Notes: generated by a model from the letters alone, not told the origin. A stretch of DNA of 19,987 bases from an uncultured Clostridia bacterium (GCA_937884385.1 CALGCW010000288.1:1-19987), one strand, 5' to 3'. Counted from the stretch's first letter, positions 1-9,142 are shown. Numbers and translations: made by a program.

Positions 1-1657
1 CCTGATATATAGCCGTGATATCACCGAAGAAATTCTTGCGGTACATGAAGTGCTCGCCGTTTTCTTCATAGCCAACAACGCCGTCCTGAGCGTAGATGTA
101 ATTTCTCGTAGTATTGCCATCAATTTCAGTACGCAGCTTGCCTTGGCTATCGTAAATGTAAGTTGAGTTTGTGGTATTAGAAGCGATTTTTCTCGTCTTA
201 CCTACTCTGATACCCTTACCGTCGTACTGAATATCCACAGTCTTGGAACCGCTTACATATTTGGTCAGAAGTCGACCTCTGCTCCAAGTGAGAGTTTTAC
301 CCAAATAGTTTAGAGGATTACCTGCCGCATCATAAGTGATAGCACTTCCGTCAAAACTTGTAAGCTGATCCTTCCAAGTGTTTCCGTAAGTGTAGTTATA
401 TACCTTTGTCGCTGTATCAACCGTACCCGTAGTATAAGCATACTCCGTTTTAGACACAATATTTCCACCTACATTGTACACGAACAGGAAAGTTTTGTCA
501 AGTGCCTTGTTGTTTTCTCTTACGAGTCTGCCGAGATTATCGTATACGTAGGTATTTTCACCGTAAGTAATGATATTTCCGTCCGCATTGTACGCAATAC
601 TTTCGGTCTTTTCAAGTGTGCTTACGTCGCCCACTACGTTGTAATAAGAAACACCACTTACGTAATTCGTTGTTCCTTCGGGCATAGGTATCGGTCCGCG
701 TACGGTGTAGAAGAATTTACGAGCGTAACCGTTTCCGTCCTTAACGGTCTTTATCTCGGTTATTCTCTTGAGAGCATCCCTTGTATAATTTATGTGAGTG
801 AAATTAGCACCAAGGCTCAATTTCTCCGAAGCAATGCGATTTGTCTTGTCGTTTTCATATACGACCTCTCTCTGGAGCGCACTTGTCGGACCGTAGAAAA
901 TACTTCTCTCGGGTCTGTTGAAATCATCCCTTATCAAAGTATTCTTAATAGTGCCCGTCTGCGTTTCCTTGAGATTGCCGTATTCATCATATACGTAATT
1001 CGTTCTCTTACCCGCCGCAGTATCAATAAACGCATAGAGCCTGCTGCTTGCACTTATCTTCAAAGAACCGTCCATCGGGTCAACAACACTGTCCGCAACT
1101 TCTTCGTCACTATAGATATACGCACATATCTCCGTCTCTGTGCCCGTCACGTCCGTAACCTTGATAATACGATTGTATTTATCGTAATACTGCTTTATCT
1201 TCGCGCCGTTGCCGTGTGTAGTCACGATTTGAGTTAAACCGTTTGGGTTATAGGTCGTCTCCTTTGACAAGATCTCGCTGCCTGCAATATCTACATTGCT
1301 TACGTTGTTTCTCTCGTCATATCCAAACGCGACCGTTGTGCCGTTGTGAGTCGCAGTATTGAGAAGATCATTAGTATACGTCATAGCGTTGCTATTGATA
1401 TTGCCTGAAACTATTGTACTAAGTGCTGAAATCTTCTCTCTATCCGCCGTATAGCTGCGATAGATGTACTGCCCGCCCGGTGTCACCTCATAATTGAGCG
1501 TATCATCGGAATTGTAATTAAACGCGTGCGTATACTCCGTTGTAAGTCTCTTTTCCTTCACCGCAGAGAGATTACCGCCGGAATATTCCCTTGAAACAAG
1601 CGTATTCCATATTGGACTTGCGCTCGGATATGTCTTTTCCGTCAAAACCTCGCCAAA
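1..1657 (-). CDS. Displaced Rhs fragment, module H (3' end outside window)
   Basis: About 550 residues of class 2 Rhs core, starting near SFGEVLTEKTYPSASPIWNT and open to the left edge, where it reads GEHFMYRKNFFGDITAIYQ. The end of the core and the toxin tip are therefore beyond the window. It closely follows module F over its whole length, with long stretches of identical DNA. No start codon with a ribosome binding site is seen; the frame runs back into the preceding hairpin and the lipoprotein gene. Confidence 0.85.
473..501 (-). promoter_or_regulatory. Near-consensus intragenic promoter, module H
   Basis: TTGACA (501-496), 17-bp spacer, TACAAT (478-473), the same variant as module F. It would read towards the toxin tip and immunity gene expected outside the window. 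Confidence 0.4.
1446..1540. repeat. 95-nt identical copy shared with 6501-6595
   Basis: Positions 1446-1540 (module H) and 6501-6595 (module F) are identical base for base, within a longer nearly identical stretch. Such identity between neighbouring class 2 cores provides substrate for homologous recombination that could swap or delete modules. Confidence 0.85.
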
Positions 1658-1664
1658 ACTGGAA

Positions 1665-1687
1665 AAGGCGGGGGAAATCCCCGCCTT
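1665..1687 (-). terminator. Hairpin terminator after module G lipoprotein gene
   Basis: 9-bp stem AAGGCGGGG / CCCCGCCTT, 5-nt loop. On the minus strand TT and then TCCAGTTTT follow; on the plus strand TTTTTT follows after GAG, so it may work both ways. It lies 10 nt after the stop codon, and Rhs homology of module H resumes about 8 nt beyond. Confidence 0.75.
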
Positions 1688-1697
1688 GAGTTTTTTA

Positions 1698-2171
1698 TCA
1701 ATTATGATGGTTATATCCCGAAGGATAGTCCAAAATATTAACTATACCAAAACCATTATCGTTTCTTACAGCAAGAAAGTATAGTTCGAGTTCCCTATTT
1801 CCCACTGTCATCACACAACAAAACCTGTATTCTACATCAAAACCAATTTGAGTTTCTGTTTTCTTATATTTGTTTATGGTGACACCATTTGAAAAATCAA
1901 CCTCATACTCATTTTCAATGTACTCAAAAGTTCTTTCAAAGTCAAATGTACTCACTCTATCAGGGTGTAAATATTGTTTAGCGGTTTCATAATCATCATT
2001 CACCGCAGCCAAGAGTAGCTTCTCTGCCTGCTCCATAGCAAGATCCATATCATCCCAATATGGTCGCATAAACTCCTCGTACTTATCATACATTTTTTCG
2101 AAGATGGTGCACCCTGTAAGAGTGGATGAGATTAAGATAATTACAAGTACAATTAATATAACTCTTTTCAT
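1698..2171 (-). CDS. Immunity-type lipoprotein, module G
   Basis: 157 residues from ATG 2171 (MKRVILIVLVIILISSTLTG then Cys), a textbook lipoprotein signal with lipobox LTGC. GGAGG lies 13 nt upstream of the ATG and AGG nearer, so the site is acceptable; in-frame starts further upstream would bury the signal peptide. The mature part begins with a helix containing AMEQAEKLLLAAVNDDYETA and continues with strands, similar in layout to small extracytoplasmic NTF2-like lipoproteins. Its position after the module G tip suggests immunity acting outside the membrane. Confidence 0.72.
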   Translation of the reverse strand: MKRVILIVLVIILISSTLTGCTIFEKMYDKYEEFMRPYWDDMDLAMEQAEKLLLAAVNDDYETAKQYLHPDRVSTFDFERTFEYIENEYEVDFSNGVTINKYKKTETQIGFDVEYRFCCVMTVGNRELELYFLAVRNDNGFGIVNILDYPSGYNHHN

Positions 2172-2271
2172 TTTAACCTGTATTCCTCCATAAAACCTAT
2201 TTAAAATCATCACAACAGTTTTGAGCAAAAACCTTATTATTTTGTTGTGCAGTATTTGAGATTAATCGTGC

Positions 2272-3588
2272 TTATTGCCGAAATAGATCTTTTACCATTT
2301 GTGCCAAATCAATTGATGCATCCACGCCCCAATAACCAACTGGATCGTACTTTGCTACCAACTCACCATCTTGCCATCCCAATCCCAATCCGGCACCAGC
2401 TCCGGAAACTCCGATGTCAATATATCTGCCATCATATCCCAAGTTTACCACACCAACATCAACGAAGAATCCATACATATTCTCATCAATATCAAATCCC
2501 GCGAACACCGATACACTTAACAAATTAGCATAGAGAGAGTGCATCTTTTTAGCATCGAAATATAGCTTTGCTTGACATATTGATACCGGGCAGTTAATAA
2601 ACGCAGATCCCTCTGTGATTAGTCGAGGTTCTATAGAAGGATCAGGAGTGATCCAATCCCAATCAAGATCCAGATTGAAATAATTGCCTTCCCCAATATT
2701 ACTCGTATTCAATTCTATAGATTCCGATGATGATATGCGATAAATTACCAATACCAAGGCCCAAAGTATAATAGCCGCACCACACAATATATCCGTTATC
2801 TCATCTTGGGTCAACTCTTCATGTCCCGTTGGATCCACATATCTCAACGGATTATTCTTGCAATAAGCATACAAGTTCAATCCATTAATAGCATCCGGTT
2901 TAAGGTATTCAATTGTATCAGCATTAATGAATCTACCTGTCTTGGGATCATAGTATCTCGTGGTGAGATAGTACATTCCGAGGTCAGAATCGAAGTAATA
3001 TCCACGGTATCTGAAGGGGTTTCGTGAGCCGTAGCCGTTTGTTTCGTAGGTTATTGTACAGTTGCCCCAAGCATCGTAAACGTATTCAGCAACCTTTTGC
3101 GTACTTTTGTAAATGGCAGTAATGTCACCAAAGAAGTTCTTGCGATACATAAAGTGCTCGCCGTTTTCTTCGTAACCAACAACGCCATCTTGACCGTAGA
3201 TATAGTTCCTTGTGGTGTTGCCCTCAATTTCTGTACGAAGCTTTCCGCCGTTATCGTAGATATACGTGGAATTAGTAGTCACAGAGGTTCCGATCTTTCT
3301 CGTTTTCGCAACTCTGATACCCTTGCCGTCATACTGCATATCCACAGTCTTGGAACCGCTTACATATTTGGTCAGAAGTCGTCCTCTGCTCCAGGTAAGT
3401 GTCTTTCCAAGATAGCTTGTAGGATTGCCCGAAGCATCATAAGCGATTGCAGTACCATCAAAAGCAGTAAGCTGATCCTTCCAAGCATTGCCGTATGTAT
3501 AAGTATAGGTCTTGATTGCCGTGCCAACCGTACCCGTAGTATAGGCATACTCCGTTTTGGATACAATATTTCCACCTACATTATACAC
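2272..3588 (-). CDS. Displaced Rhs fragment with glycine-rich tip, module G
   Basis: 438 residues from an internal GTG. Rhs homology starts at LDKTFLFVYNVGG, about 3610, immediately after the preceding hairpin. Class 2 core (YIYGQDGVVGYEENGEHFMY, RYRGYYFDSDLGMYYLTTRYY) ends RYVDPTGHE near residue 255. The tip (256-438) has a transmembrane-like helix (ITDILCGAAIILWALVLVIY), an acidic linker with DLDWDWITPDPS, and a C-terminal region of Gly-rich alternating strands (YDGRYIDIGVSGAGAGLGLG). Similar Gly-rich ends occur in Gram-positive polymorphic toxins, but I cannot name the family or activity. A lipoprotein gene follows after 100 nt. Confidence 0.83.
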   Translation of the reverse strand: MYNVGGNIVSKTEYAYTTGTVGTAIKTYTYTYGNAWKDQLTAFDGTAIAYDASGNPTSYLGKTLTWSRGRLLTKYVSGSKTVDMQYDGKGIRVAKTRKIGTSVTTNSTYIYDNGGKLRTEIEGNTTRNYIYGQDGVVGYEENGEHFMYRKNFFGDITAIYKSTQKVAEYVYDAWGNCTITYETNGYGSRNPFRYRGYYFDSDLGMYYLTTRYYDPKTGRFINADTIEYLKPDAINGLNLYAYCKNNPLRYVDPTGHEELTQDEITDILCGAAIILWALVLVIYRISSSESIELNTSNIGEGNYFNLDLDWDWITPDPSIEPRLITEGSAFINCPVSICQAKLYFDAKKMHSLYANLLSVSVFAGFDIDENMYGFFVDVGVVNLGYDGRYIDIGVSGAGAGLGLGWQDGELVAKYDPVGYWGVDASIDLAQMVKDLFRQ

Positions 3589-3608
3589 GAACAGGAAAGT
3601 TTTGTCAA
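3580..3608 (-). promoter_or_regulatory. Consensus sigma-A promoter at the start of module G
   Basis: TTGACA (3608-3603), 17-bp spacer, TATAAT (3585-3580), within codons for LDKTFLFVYN. It lies directly behind the hairpin that ends module F. The paralogous sites in F and H have TACAAT, so this copy carries the single change that makes it perfect. Confidence 0.55.
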
Positions 3609-3618
3609 GATATGAGAA

Positions 3619-3642
3619 CCCCTGCAGAATATTCTGCAGGGG
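3619..3642 (-). terminator. Palindromic hairpin after module F immunity gene
   Basis: Perfect 24-nt palindrome with 12-nt half CCCCTGCAGAAT, 8 nt after the stop codon. The T-tract on the minus strand is weak (TTCTCATATCTT). Rhs homology of module G resumes about 8 nt beyond. Confidence 0.65.
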
Positions 3643-3650
3643 ATTAGTGT

Positions 3651-4091
3651 TTATTTATTATGCTCCACCGCGCCGTAACTATTCAGCAACTCAATCAATT
3701 CTTTAGAGTGTTGAGTACGAACAGCAAGGACTTTGCCGTTAGCACGCATTACAACAATGTTATATCCTTTTCGAATACTGCCTTTTACCCAATATTTATC
3801 AACATCGGATAAATTGATACATTTCTTTTTTAACAAAGTAATTTCTGTTACGGTTTCATTTGTAACTATCAATGCATATCTTATACAATCTAAAGAACAG
3901 AAGAATAAGAAAAAAAATAAAAATGTACAGTATATCATTATCGCGCGCAAAGCATCCGGATTAAACGGATTGGCATTGGTATTGTCTCTCACCAAAGGGT
4001 ATACAACTCCGAGCAATAGCGGAATTAAAGAAGCGAGCATAGAAATAAGCGCTTCTCTTTTTTTTCTTTCGGTAAAAACAATATTATCCAT
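3651..4091 (-). CDS. Membrane immunity protein of module F
   Basis: 146 residues from ATG 4091, which has AAAAGGAGAAGATACA before it. An alternative in-frame ATG overlaps the toxin stop (TAATG at 4124-4127) but lacks a good site. Two transmembrane helices (about 15-33 and 46-68, the second very Phe-rich) are followed by a small beta domain (YALIVTNETVTEITLLKKKC, then NIVVMRANGKVLAVRT) resembling a PH-like fold. Same plan as the module C immunity protein, with no obvious close sequence identity. The gap to the toxin stop is 32 nt. Confidence 0.75.
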   Translation of the reverse strand: MDNIVFTERKKREALISMLASLIPLLLGVVYPLVRDNTNANPFNPDALRAIMIYCTFLFFFLFFCSLDCIRYALIVTNETVTEITLLKKKCINLSDVDKYWVKGSIRKGYNIVVMRANGKVLAVRTQHSKELIELLNSYGAVEHNK

Positions 4092-4123
4092 TGTATCTTC
4101 TCCTTTTGAATAATTTGTAGGCA

Positions 4124-7072
4124 TTAATTTATATTTACAAAGCACAACGTCAGTGCAGCAGCGGCAGTGGCTGCAACCGATGCGGACATTCCTGCATAAG
4201 CCGCAATGACGCATGCTCCTGCGCCTATAATGGTTCCCCATCCGATACTGAAAGAAATTTCATGCGTATCGTTTCCTAATATTAATCCGCCGGAAAATGA
4301 TATACCATCATTAAGACCAATTTCTAATCCTGCAGTACACCAAGGTGTAGATTGAACATTAAAGCCCGCAGAGCTATTGTTAGAGAAGAAAGTGCTAAAA
4401 CCGAACAATCCTCCAAAATTGATTCCGGTGCCTGAATTGGTTTGATCATTTCCACAATCGATAAAATTGTAAATGAAACCTGAATCTCCTTTTTGAGTAG
4501 TGACTGTATAAGATATATTACCAAAAAAACTACCTAACGAACCCGCTTCAAACAAACTATGGGTTATATGTGCCATCTCAACCGTGGGAATAGTTATGGT
4601 TGGAAGGCTCGGGATTTTGAAATCAAAATTTCCACTTCCGCTTGAGCCATTTGCAGGCTGTTTTTCTGCACTTCGGTCTTCTGTGAGGATAGCATATACT
4701 AATGCTGCACCGAATAAAACGGTGAATATTCCCATTAGCCATAAACAAGCTGCGGTTGTTGATAAGGGTTCATGTCCGGTCGGATCCACATTCATCACAG
4801 GATTGTTACCACAGTACGCATAAAGATTAAGACCGTTAACGGTGTCAGACTTAAGATATTCAATTGTATCAGCATTAATGAATCTACCTGTCTGGGGATC
4901 GTAATATCTCGTGGTGAGATAGTACATTCCGAGGTCGTTGTCGAAATAATATCCACGGTATCTGAAGGGGTTTCGTGCACCGTATCCATTGTAGTCAGAC
5001 ACGATCGTACAATTACCCCACGCGTCGTAAGAATACTCGACGATCTTTGTCGCACCCTGATAGATTGCAACGATATCACCAAAGAAATTCTTACGGTACA
5101 TAAAGTGCACGCCGTTTTCTTCATATCCGACAACGCCATCTTGACCGTAGATGTAATTTCTCGTAGTATTGCCATCAATTTCAGTACGCAGCTTACCACT
5201 ATTGTCATAAATATACGTGCAATTTGTGGTAGTAGAAACAACCTTTCTCGTCTTACCGATTCTAATGCCTTTCGCGTCATACTGCATATCCACAGTCTTG
5301 GAACCGCTTACATATTTAGTAAGCAAACGCCCTCTGCTCCAAGTCAACGTCTTTCCAAGATAACTTGTGGGATTACCTGCCGCATCATAAGTAATGGCTG
5401 TACCATCAAAAGCAGTAAGCTGATCCTTCCAAGTGTTTCCGTAAGTGTAGTTATAGGTCTTGATTGCCGTACCAACTGTGCCTGTAGTATAAGCATACTC
5501 GGTTTTAGACACAATATTTCCACCTACATTGTACACGAAAACCGTTGTCTTGTCAAGATTTTTGTTGTTCTCGCGAAGAAGTCTGCCAAGATTATCATAC
5601 ACGTAGGTATTATCTCCGTATGTAACGATATTTCCATCAGCGTTGTAGGCTATATTTTCAGACTTTTCAAGGGTGCTTACGTTATTAACCACGTTGTAAT
5701 AGGAAACACTGCCTACGTAGTTTGTTGTACCCTCGGGCGAATTCGCGTTTCCTCTAACAAGATAAGCAAACTTGCGTTCATATCCGTTTCCGTCCTTTAC
5801 CGTCTTTATCTCGGTTATTCTCTTGAGAGCATCTCTCGTATAATTTATGTGAGTGAAGTTCGCACCAAGACTCAGCTTCTCCGAAGCAATGCGGTTTGTC
5901 TTGTCGTTTTCATATACGACCTCTCTTTGAAGCGCACTTGTCGGACCGTAGAAAATACTTCTCTCGGGTCTGTTGAGATCGTCTCTTATCAAAGTGTTTT
6001 TGATGTCTCCCGTCTGTGTTTCTTTGAGATTACCGTATTCATCATATACGTAATTCGTTCTCTTACCCGCTGTGGTGTCGATGAAGGCATAGAGCTTGCT
6101 GCTTGCACTTATCTTCAAAGAACCGTCCATCGGGTCAACAACGCTGTCCGCAACTTCTTCGTCACTATAGATATACGCACATATCTCTGTTTCGGTTGAT
6201 GTCACATCCGTCACACGAATAAGCCTGTTATACTTATCGTAATACGCCTTTATCTTCGCGCCGTTGGCGTATTCAGTCACAACCTGCGTTGTGCCGTATG
6301 AGTTGTAGGTGGTTGTTTTGGAAATGATATTAACGCCTGCAATATTTACATTGCTTACGTTGTTTCTCTCGTCATATCCGAACGCGACCGTTGTGCCGTT
6401 ATGAGTCGCAGTATTGAGAAGATCATTAGTATACGTCATATCGTTGCTGTTAACACCGCCCGAAACTGTTGCCCTTATCTGTGAGAGCTTTTCTCTGTCA
6501 GCCGTATAGCTGCGATAGATGTACTGCCCGCCCGGTGTCACCTCATAATTGAGCGTATCATCGGAATTGTAATTAAACGCGTGCGTATACTCCGTAGTAA
6601 GTCTCTTTTCCTTCACCGCAGAGAGATTTCCGCCGGAATATTCCCTCGTGACGAGTGTGTTCAACGTGGGCTGTGAGCTTGGGTACACCTTTTCCGTCAA
6701 AACCTCGCCGTAATCGTTGTAGGTATATTCCGTCACGATTCCGTCCTCATCCGTCACCTCGATGGGCTTCATATAGCTATTATAGTCAACGGCAGAAGTG
6801 AAAAATTCATCCTCAAGAGTGGTATTTCCGTTCGCATCCTCAACCTCCTTCTGCATTTTGGTGATATTGACCGTCTTAATGAGACCACTATCCAATTCGG
6901 ACGGCTCTACGGTTGAAAAGATGATCTTACCCATCTGTCTTGTGAGAGTACAGCACTTGATACTTGCAATGCTCTGTGTGACGCCGCCCTTAATGAGATA
7001 TGCAGAGCTTACCCCTGCGAGCATACCTTCCCCGTCGTTGTACCATACGTTGAACGAGCTCGGGTTCTTCAA
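4124..7072 (-). CDS. Displaced Rhs fragment with glycine-rich hydrophobic tip, module F
   Basis: 982 residues from an internal TTG. The frame is open to 7142 (VSGSVQETVKYTAKDYILTT), where a stop and the preceding terminator mark the junction. No start codon with a ribosome binding site is visible. This is the longest displaced fragment: an upstream core region (1-150), YD repeats (150-640), the class 2 core end (YIYGQDGVVGYEENG, RYRGYYFDNDLGMYYLTTRYY) and NVDPTGHE at about 760-766. The tip (767-982) has one transmembrane-like helix, a Ser/Gly linker, Gly- and Phe-rich strands (TGINFGGLFGFSTFF) and a hydrophobic C-terminus ending FVNIN. A membrane-active toxin is plausible because the partner is a membrane protein; not recognised by family. 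Confidence 0.85.
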   Translation of the reverse strand: MKNPSSFNVWYNDGEGMLAGVSSAYLIKGGVTQSIASIKCCTLTRQMGKIIFSTVEPSELDSGLIKTVNITKMQKEVEDANGNTTLEDEFFTSAVDYNSYMKPIEVTDEDGIVTEYTYNDYGEVLTEKVYPSSQPTLNTLVTREYSGGNLSAVKEKRLTTEYTHAFNYNSDDTLNYEVTPGGQYIYRSYTADREKLSQIRATVSGGVNSNDMTYTNDLLNTATHNGTTVAFGYDERNNVSNVNIAGVNIISKTTTYNSYGTTQVVTEYANGAKIKAYYDKYNRLIRVTDVTSTETEICAYIYSDEEVADSVVDPMDGSLKISASSKLYAFIDTTAGKRTNYVYDEYGNLKETQTGDIKNTLIRDDLNRPERSIFYGPTSALQREVVYENDKTNRIASEKLSLGANFTHINYTRDALKRITEIKTVKDGNGYERKFAYLVRGNANSPEGTTNYVGSVSYYNVVNNVSTLEKSENIAYNADGNIVTYGDNTYVYDNLGRLLRENNKNLDKTTVFVYNVGGNIVSKTEYAYTTGTVGTAIKTYNYTYGNTWKDQLTAFDGTAITYDAAGNPTSYLGKTLTWSRGRLLTKYVSGSKTVDMQYDAKGIRIGKTRKVVSTTTNCTYIYDNSGKLRTEIDGNTTRNYIYGQDGVVGYEENGVHFMYRKNFFGDIVAIYQGATKIVEYSYDAWGNCTIVSDYNGYGARNPFRYRGYYFDNDLGMYYLTTRYYDPQTGRFINADTIEYLKSDTVNGLNLYAYCGNNPVMNVDPTGHEPLSTTAACLWLMGIFTVLFGAALVYAILTEDRSAEKQPANGSSGSGNFDFKIPSLPTITIPTVEMAHITHSLFEAGSLGSFFGNISYTVTTQKGDSGFIYNFIDCGNDQTNSGTGINFGGLFGFSTFFSNNSSAGFNVQSTPWCTAGLEIGLNDGISFSGGLILGNDTHEISFSIGWGTIIGAGACVIAAYAGMSASVAATAAAALTLCFVNIN
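5528..5556 (-). promoter_or_regulatory. Near-consensus intragenic promoter, module F
   Basis: TTGACA (5556-5551), 17-bp spacer, TACAAT (5533-5528). One mismatch in the -10 box compared with modules A, B, D and G; same core position. Confidence 0.4.
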
Positions 7073-7154
7073 ACGGCTTATCGTTGTGAGAATATAGTCC
7101 TTTGCCGTGTACTTAACCGTTTCCTGTACACTTCCGCTTACTTAATAAGAGAAA

Positions 7155-7176
7155 AGGGAGAGCATAAGCTCTCCCT
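7155..7176 (-). terminator. Terminator after the LRR lipoprotein gene
   Basis: 9-bp stem (minus strand AGGGAGAGC / GCTCTCCCT), 4-nt loop, then TTTCTCTTATT on the minus strand. It starts 10 nt after the stop codon. Rhs homology of module F resumes about 13 nt beyond. Confidence 0.8.
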
Positions 7177-7186
7177 CGGTGTTTAT

Positions 7187-8239
7187 TTAGTTGTATGTAA
7201 CTGTGCCGTCTCTAGTGATTGTACCGTCAGTACAATAGATTGTATATTCGTAACCATAGTCTTGCCAATAGCTATCCCATCCATCACGCTTATCAATAGT
7301 ATGCCATCTCAATATTGTGTCGTTATAGTTAATGGTATTGAGATTGGGGCACTCTACCATAAATTGAGCATTGATTAATTTTACGTTGTTTGGAATGTCA
7401 ATGCTTTGCAAATTATGGTTTAATGAAAAAGCCCATTTGTCAATATATTTGACGTTTGCCGGAATAGTGAAAGAGATTTCTGTCTTTCCTCCGGGATATT
7501 GCTTCAATATTTGTAATGTATTGTCATATAAAACACCATCTACCGAGACATAATACTTATTATCGACATCAACGTTAATGTTTTTCAAATAACAACAACA
7601 CACAAAAGGTAAATTCAACGTTTCAACAGAAGCAGGGATATAAACCTCCGTTAAAGAATAGCAGTATCCAAATCCAAATCCATCTATTTTTTTAAGACCT
7701 TCGGGTAAATCTATTTCGGGCAGATATGTGCATTCCATAAATGCACCCATACCTATGTTGATTAATGTTGACGGAAATTCAACACTGAGAAGACTCCAAC
7801 AATTTCTGAAAGCGAAATCTTTGATATCCGTTAGCCCTTCAGGAAACTTGATCTCTTTGAGATTGGTACATCCATAGAAGGTGCGTTCTTGAATTGCGGT
7901 CACGTTCTGAGGAATGTTAATACTTTCCAAAAGTAAGCAACCTTCAAAGGCACTTTTACCTATTTGTGTGATACTTTCAGGCAATGACACGGTTTTAAAA
8001 TCACAGTTCATAAAGGCATTGTCTGCAATGGCAACAATACTGTATCCGTCTATTTCTTTCGGAATAATAAGGTCTTTGTCTATAGTCAATCCGATACCTG
8101 TTATCGTACAAGTTTTGCCATCATCGTTGACCGAATACTTTAATTCGCTTGAATCATCACACGCAACCAACAATAACAAAATGGATAAAACCATCAGGAA
8201 ACTTGCGCAAATTTTTATCAAACGATTTATCTTTTTCAT
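7187..8239 (-). CDS. BspA-type leucine-rich-repeat lipoprotein in the module E immunity position
   Basis: 350 residues from ATG 8239, preceded by AGGAGAGG. Signal peptide with a clean lipobox, LVAC then DD. From about residue 40 there are repeats of BspA/LRR_5 type, for example AFMNCDFKTVSLPESITQIG and AFEGCLLLESINIPQNVTAI, at least eight in all. The C-terminal segment has Trp residues and YTIYCTDGTITRDGT, common in clostridial BspA-like proteins. These proteins are usually surface adhesion or scaffold proteins. Here it sits exactly where an immunity gene is expected, 72 nt after the tip's stop and before a hairpin. It could be a surface immunity protein or an accessory surface gene carried along. 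Confidence 0.8.
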   Translation of the reverse strand: MKKINRLIKICASFLMVLSILLLLVACDDSSELKYSVNDDGKTCTITGIGLTIDKDLIIPKEIDGYSIVAIADNAFMNCDFKTVSLPESITQIGKSAFEGCLLLESINIPQNVTAIQERTFYGCTNLKEIKFPEGLTDIKDFAFRNCWSLLSVEFPSTLINIGMGAFMECTYLPEIDLPEGLKKIDGFGFGYCYSLTEVYIPASVETLNLPFVCCCYLKNINVDVDNKYYVSVDGVLYDNTLQILKQYPGGKTEISFTIPANVKYIDKWAFSLNHNLQSIDIPNNVKLINAQFMVECPNLNTINYNDTILRWHTIDKRDGWDSYWQDYGYEYTIYCTDGTITRDGTVTYN

Positions 8240-8311
8240 AATATTTACCTCTCCTGTGTAGTGCAATTATTTTTCAGTGGGCTTTTTCAATATGGGGTCG
8301 TATAACTATAA

Positions 8312-9022
8312 TTACTGCCAACCTCGATCTAACCAGTCTTCGGTATCAAACATTTTAGCTGCGATGTTCGATATACCGGGTCCACCAAATACATTAGTAG
8401 CCACGTTTATCAATCCCTGATTAATGATTTCTACAATTCCATCCGGCACAGTGATCTCCACATCAGGGAACAAAGGGTTTTCTTTGGGAGGAATAAACTG
8501 GGGCTTTTCACCAATCGGTCTATCGTTATCGGGCAACGGAGGCTTTTCTGCTTCTTCTTTTTCTTTAGCTTCTTCGTATGCATTTCCGATATAGATTAAT
8601 GCAGCCGCTACTACCGCGGCAGCAGCAATTAACAAAGCTGCTATGGCAACTTCACCTATAATGTATGCAGCAATAGAAAAAGTAACAGGTTCGTGCCCAT
8701 AAGGGTCAACACTCATCACCGGATTATTTTTGCAATAAGCATACAAATTCAATCCATTGATAGCATCCGGCTTCAAATACTCAATCGAATCCGCATTGAT
8801 GAATCTACCTGTATGGGGATCGTAATATCTCGTTGTGAGATAATACATATTGAGGTCAGAATCGAAGTAATAGCCTCTATAACGGAACGGATTGCGTGCT
8901 CCATAACCGTTGCTATCAGAAACGATGGTACAATTGCCCCACGCGTCGTAAGAATACTCGGCAATCTTAGTCGCACCCTGATAGATTGCAACGATGTCAC
9001 CAAAGAAATTCTTGCGGTACAT
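8312..9022 (-). CDS. Displaced Rhs fragment with short unknown tip, module E
   Basis: 236 residues from an internal ATG (MYRKNFFGD). Rhs homology is in frame up to about 9079 (NYIYGSDGIVGYEENGEHF) with no ribosome binding site. The class 2 core ends CKNNPVMSVDPYGHE near residue 105. The tip is only about 130 residues: a hydrophobic Ala/Ile-rich helix, a charged EEAKEKEEAEKPP linker, a proline-rich segment, and a last domain of about 60 residues ending DTEDWLDRGWQ. No nuclease or protease motif seen. The partner gene behind it encodes a leucine-rich-repeat lipoprotein. Toxin function is assumed from position only. Confidence 0.75.
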   Translation of the reverse strand: MYRKNFFGDIVAIYQGATKIAEYSYDAWGNCTIVSDSNGYGARNPFRYRGYYFDSDLNMYYLTTRYYDPHTGRFINADSIEYLKPDAINGLNLYAYCKNNPVMSVDPYGHEPVTFSIAAYIIGEVAIAALLIAAAAVVAAALIYIGNAYEEAKEKEEAEKPPLPDNDRPIGEKPQFIPPKENPLFPDVEITVPDGIVEIINQGLINVATNVFGGPGISNIAAKMFDTEDWLDRGWQ

Positions 9023-9096
9023 AAAGTGCTCGCCGTTTTCTTCATAACCAACGATACCGTCTGAACCGTAGATGTAATTGACAAATTACTGCAATA

Positions 9097-9126
9097 CTCC
9101 CCCTGCGGAATTCTCCGCAGGGGGAG
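9097..9126 (-). terminator. Hairpin after module D lipoproteins
   Basis: Perfect 13-bp stem CTCCCCCTGCGGA / TCCGCAGGGGGAG with a 4-nt loop, the strongest inverted repeat in the window. On the minus strand the T-run after it is poor, so its strength as a terminator is uncertain. Rhs homology of module E (NYIYG) resumes about 18 nt further on. Confidence 0.65.
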
Positions 9127-9142
9127 AACCAAGAATTGCTTT

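Noticed and set aside
4092..4241. Longer N-terminus for the module F immunity protein
   Set aside because: The extra 50 codons are largely antisense-like Cys/Arg-rich sequence within the toxin gene. ATG 4091 follows AAAAGGAGA at good spacing.
4772..6199. A 475-codon open frame on the plus strand
   Set aside because: It is antisense to the YD repeats of module F, has no ribosome binding site, and similar antisense frames occur opposite the other Rhs copies (for example 794-1237, 3097-3615). They result from the codon pattern of the repeats.
1..9080. CRISPR array or satellite repeats
   Set aside because: The repeated DNA consists of paralogous Rhs core coding segments hundreds of bases long. 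There are no short direct repeats with unique spacers.
9097..9126. Integron attC site or transposon end
   Set aside because: The strong inverted repeat looked recombinational, but there is no integrase or transposase in the window and no shared attC-like boxes between hairpins. The simplest reading is a terminator.
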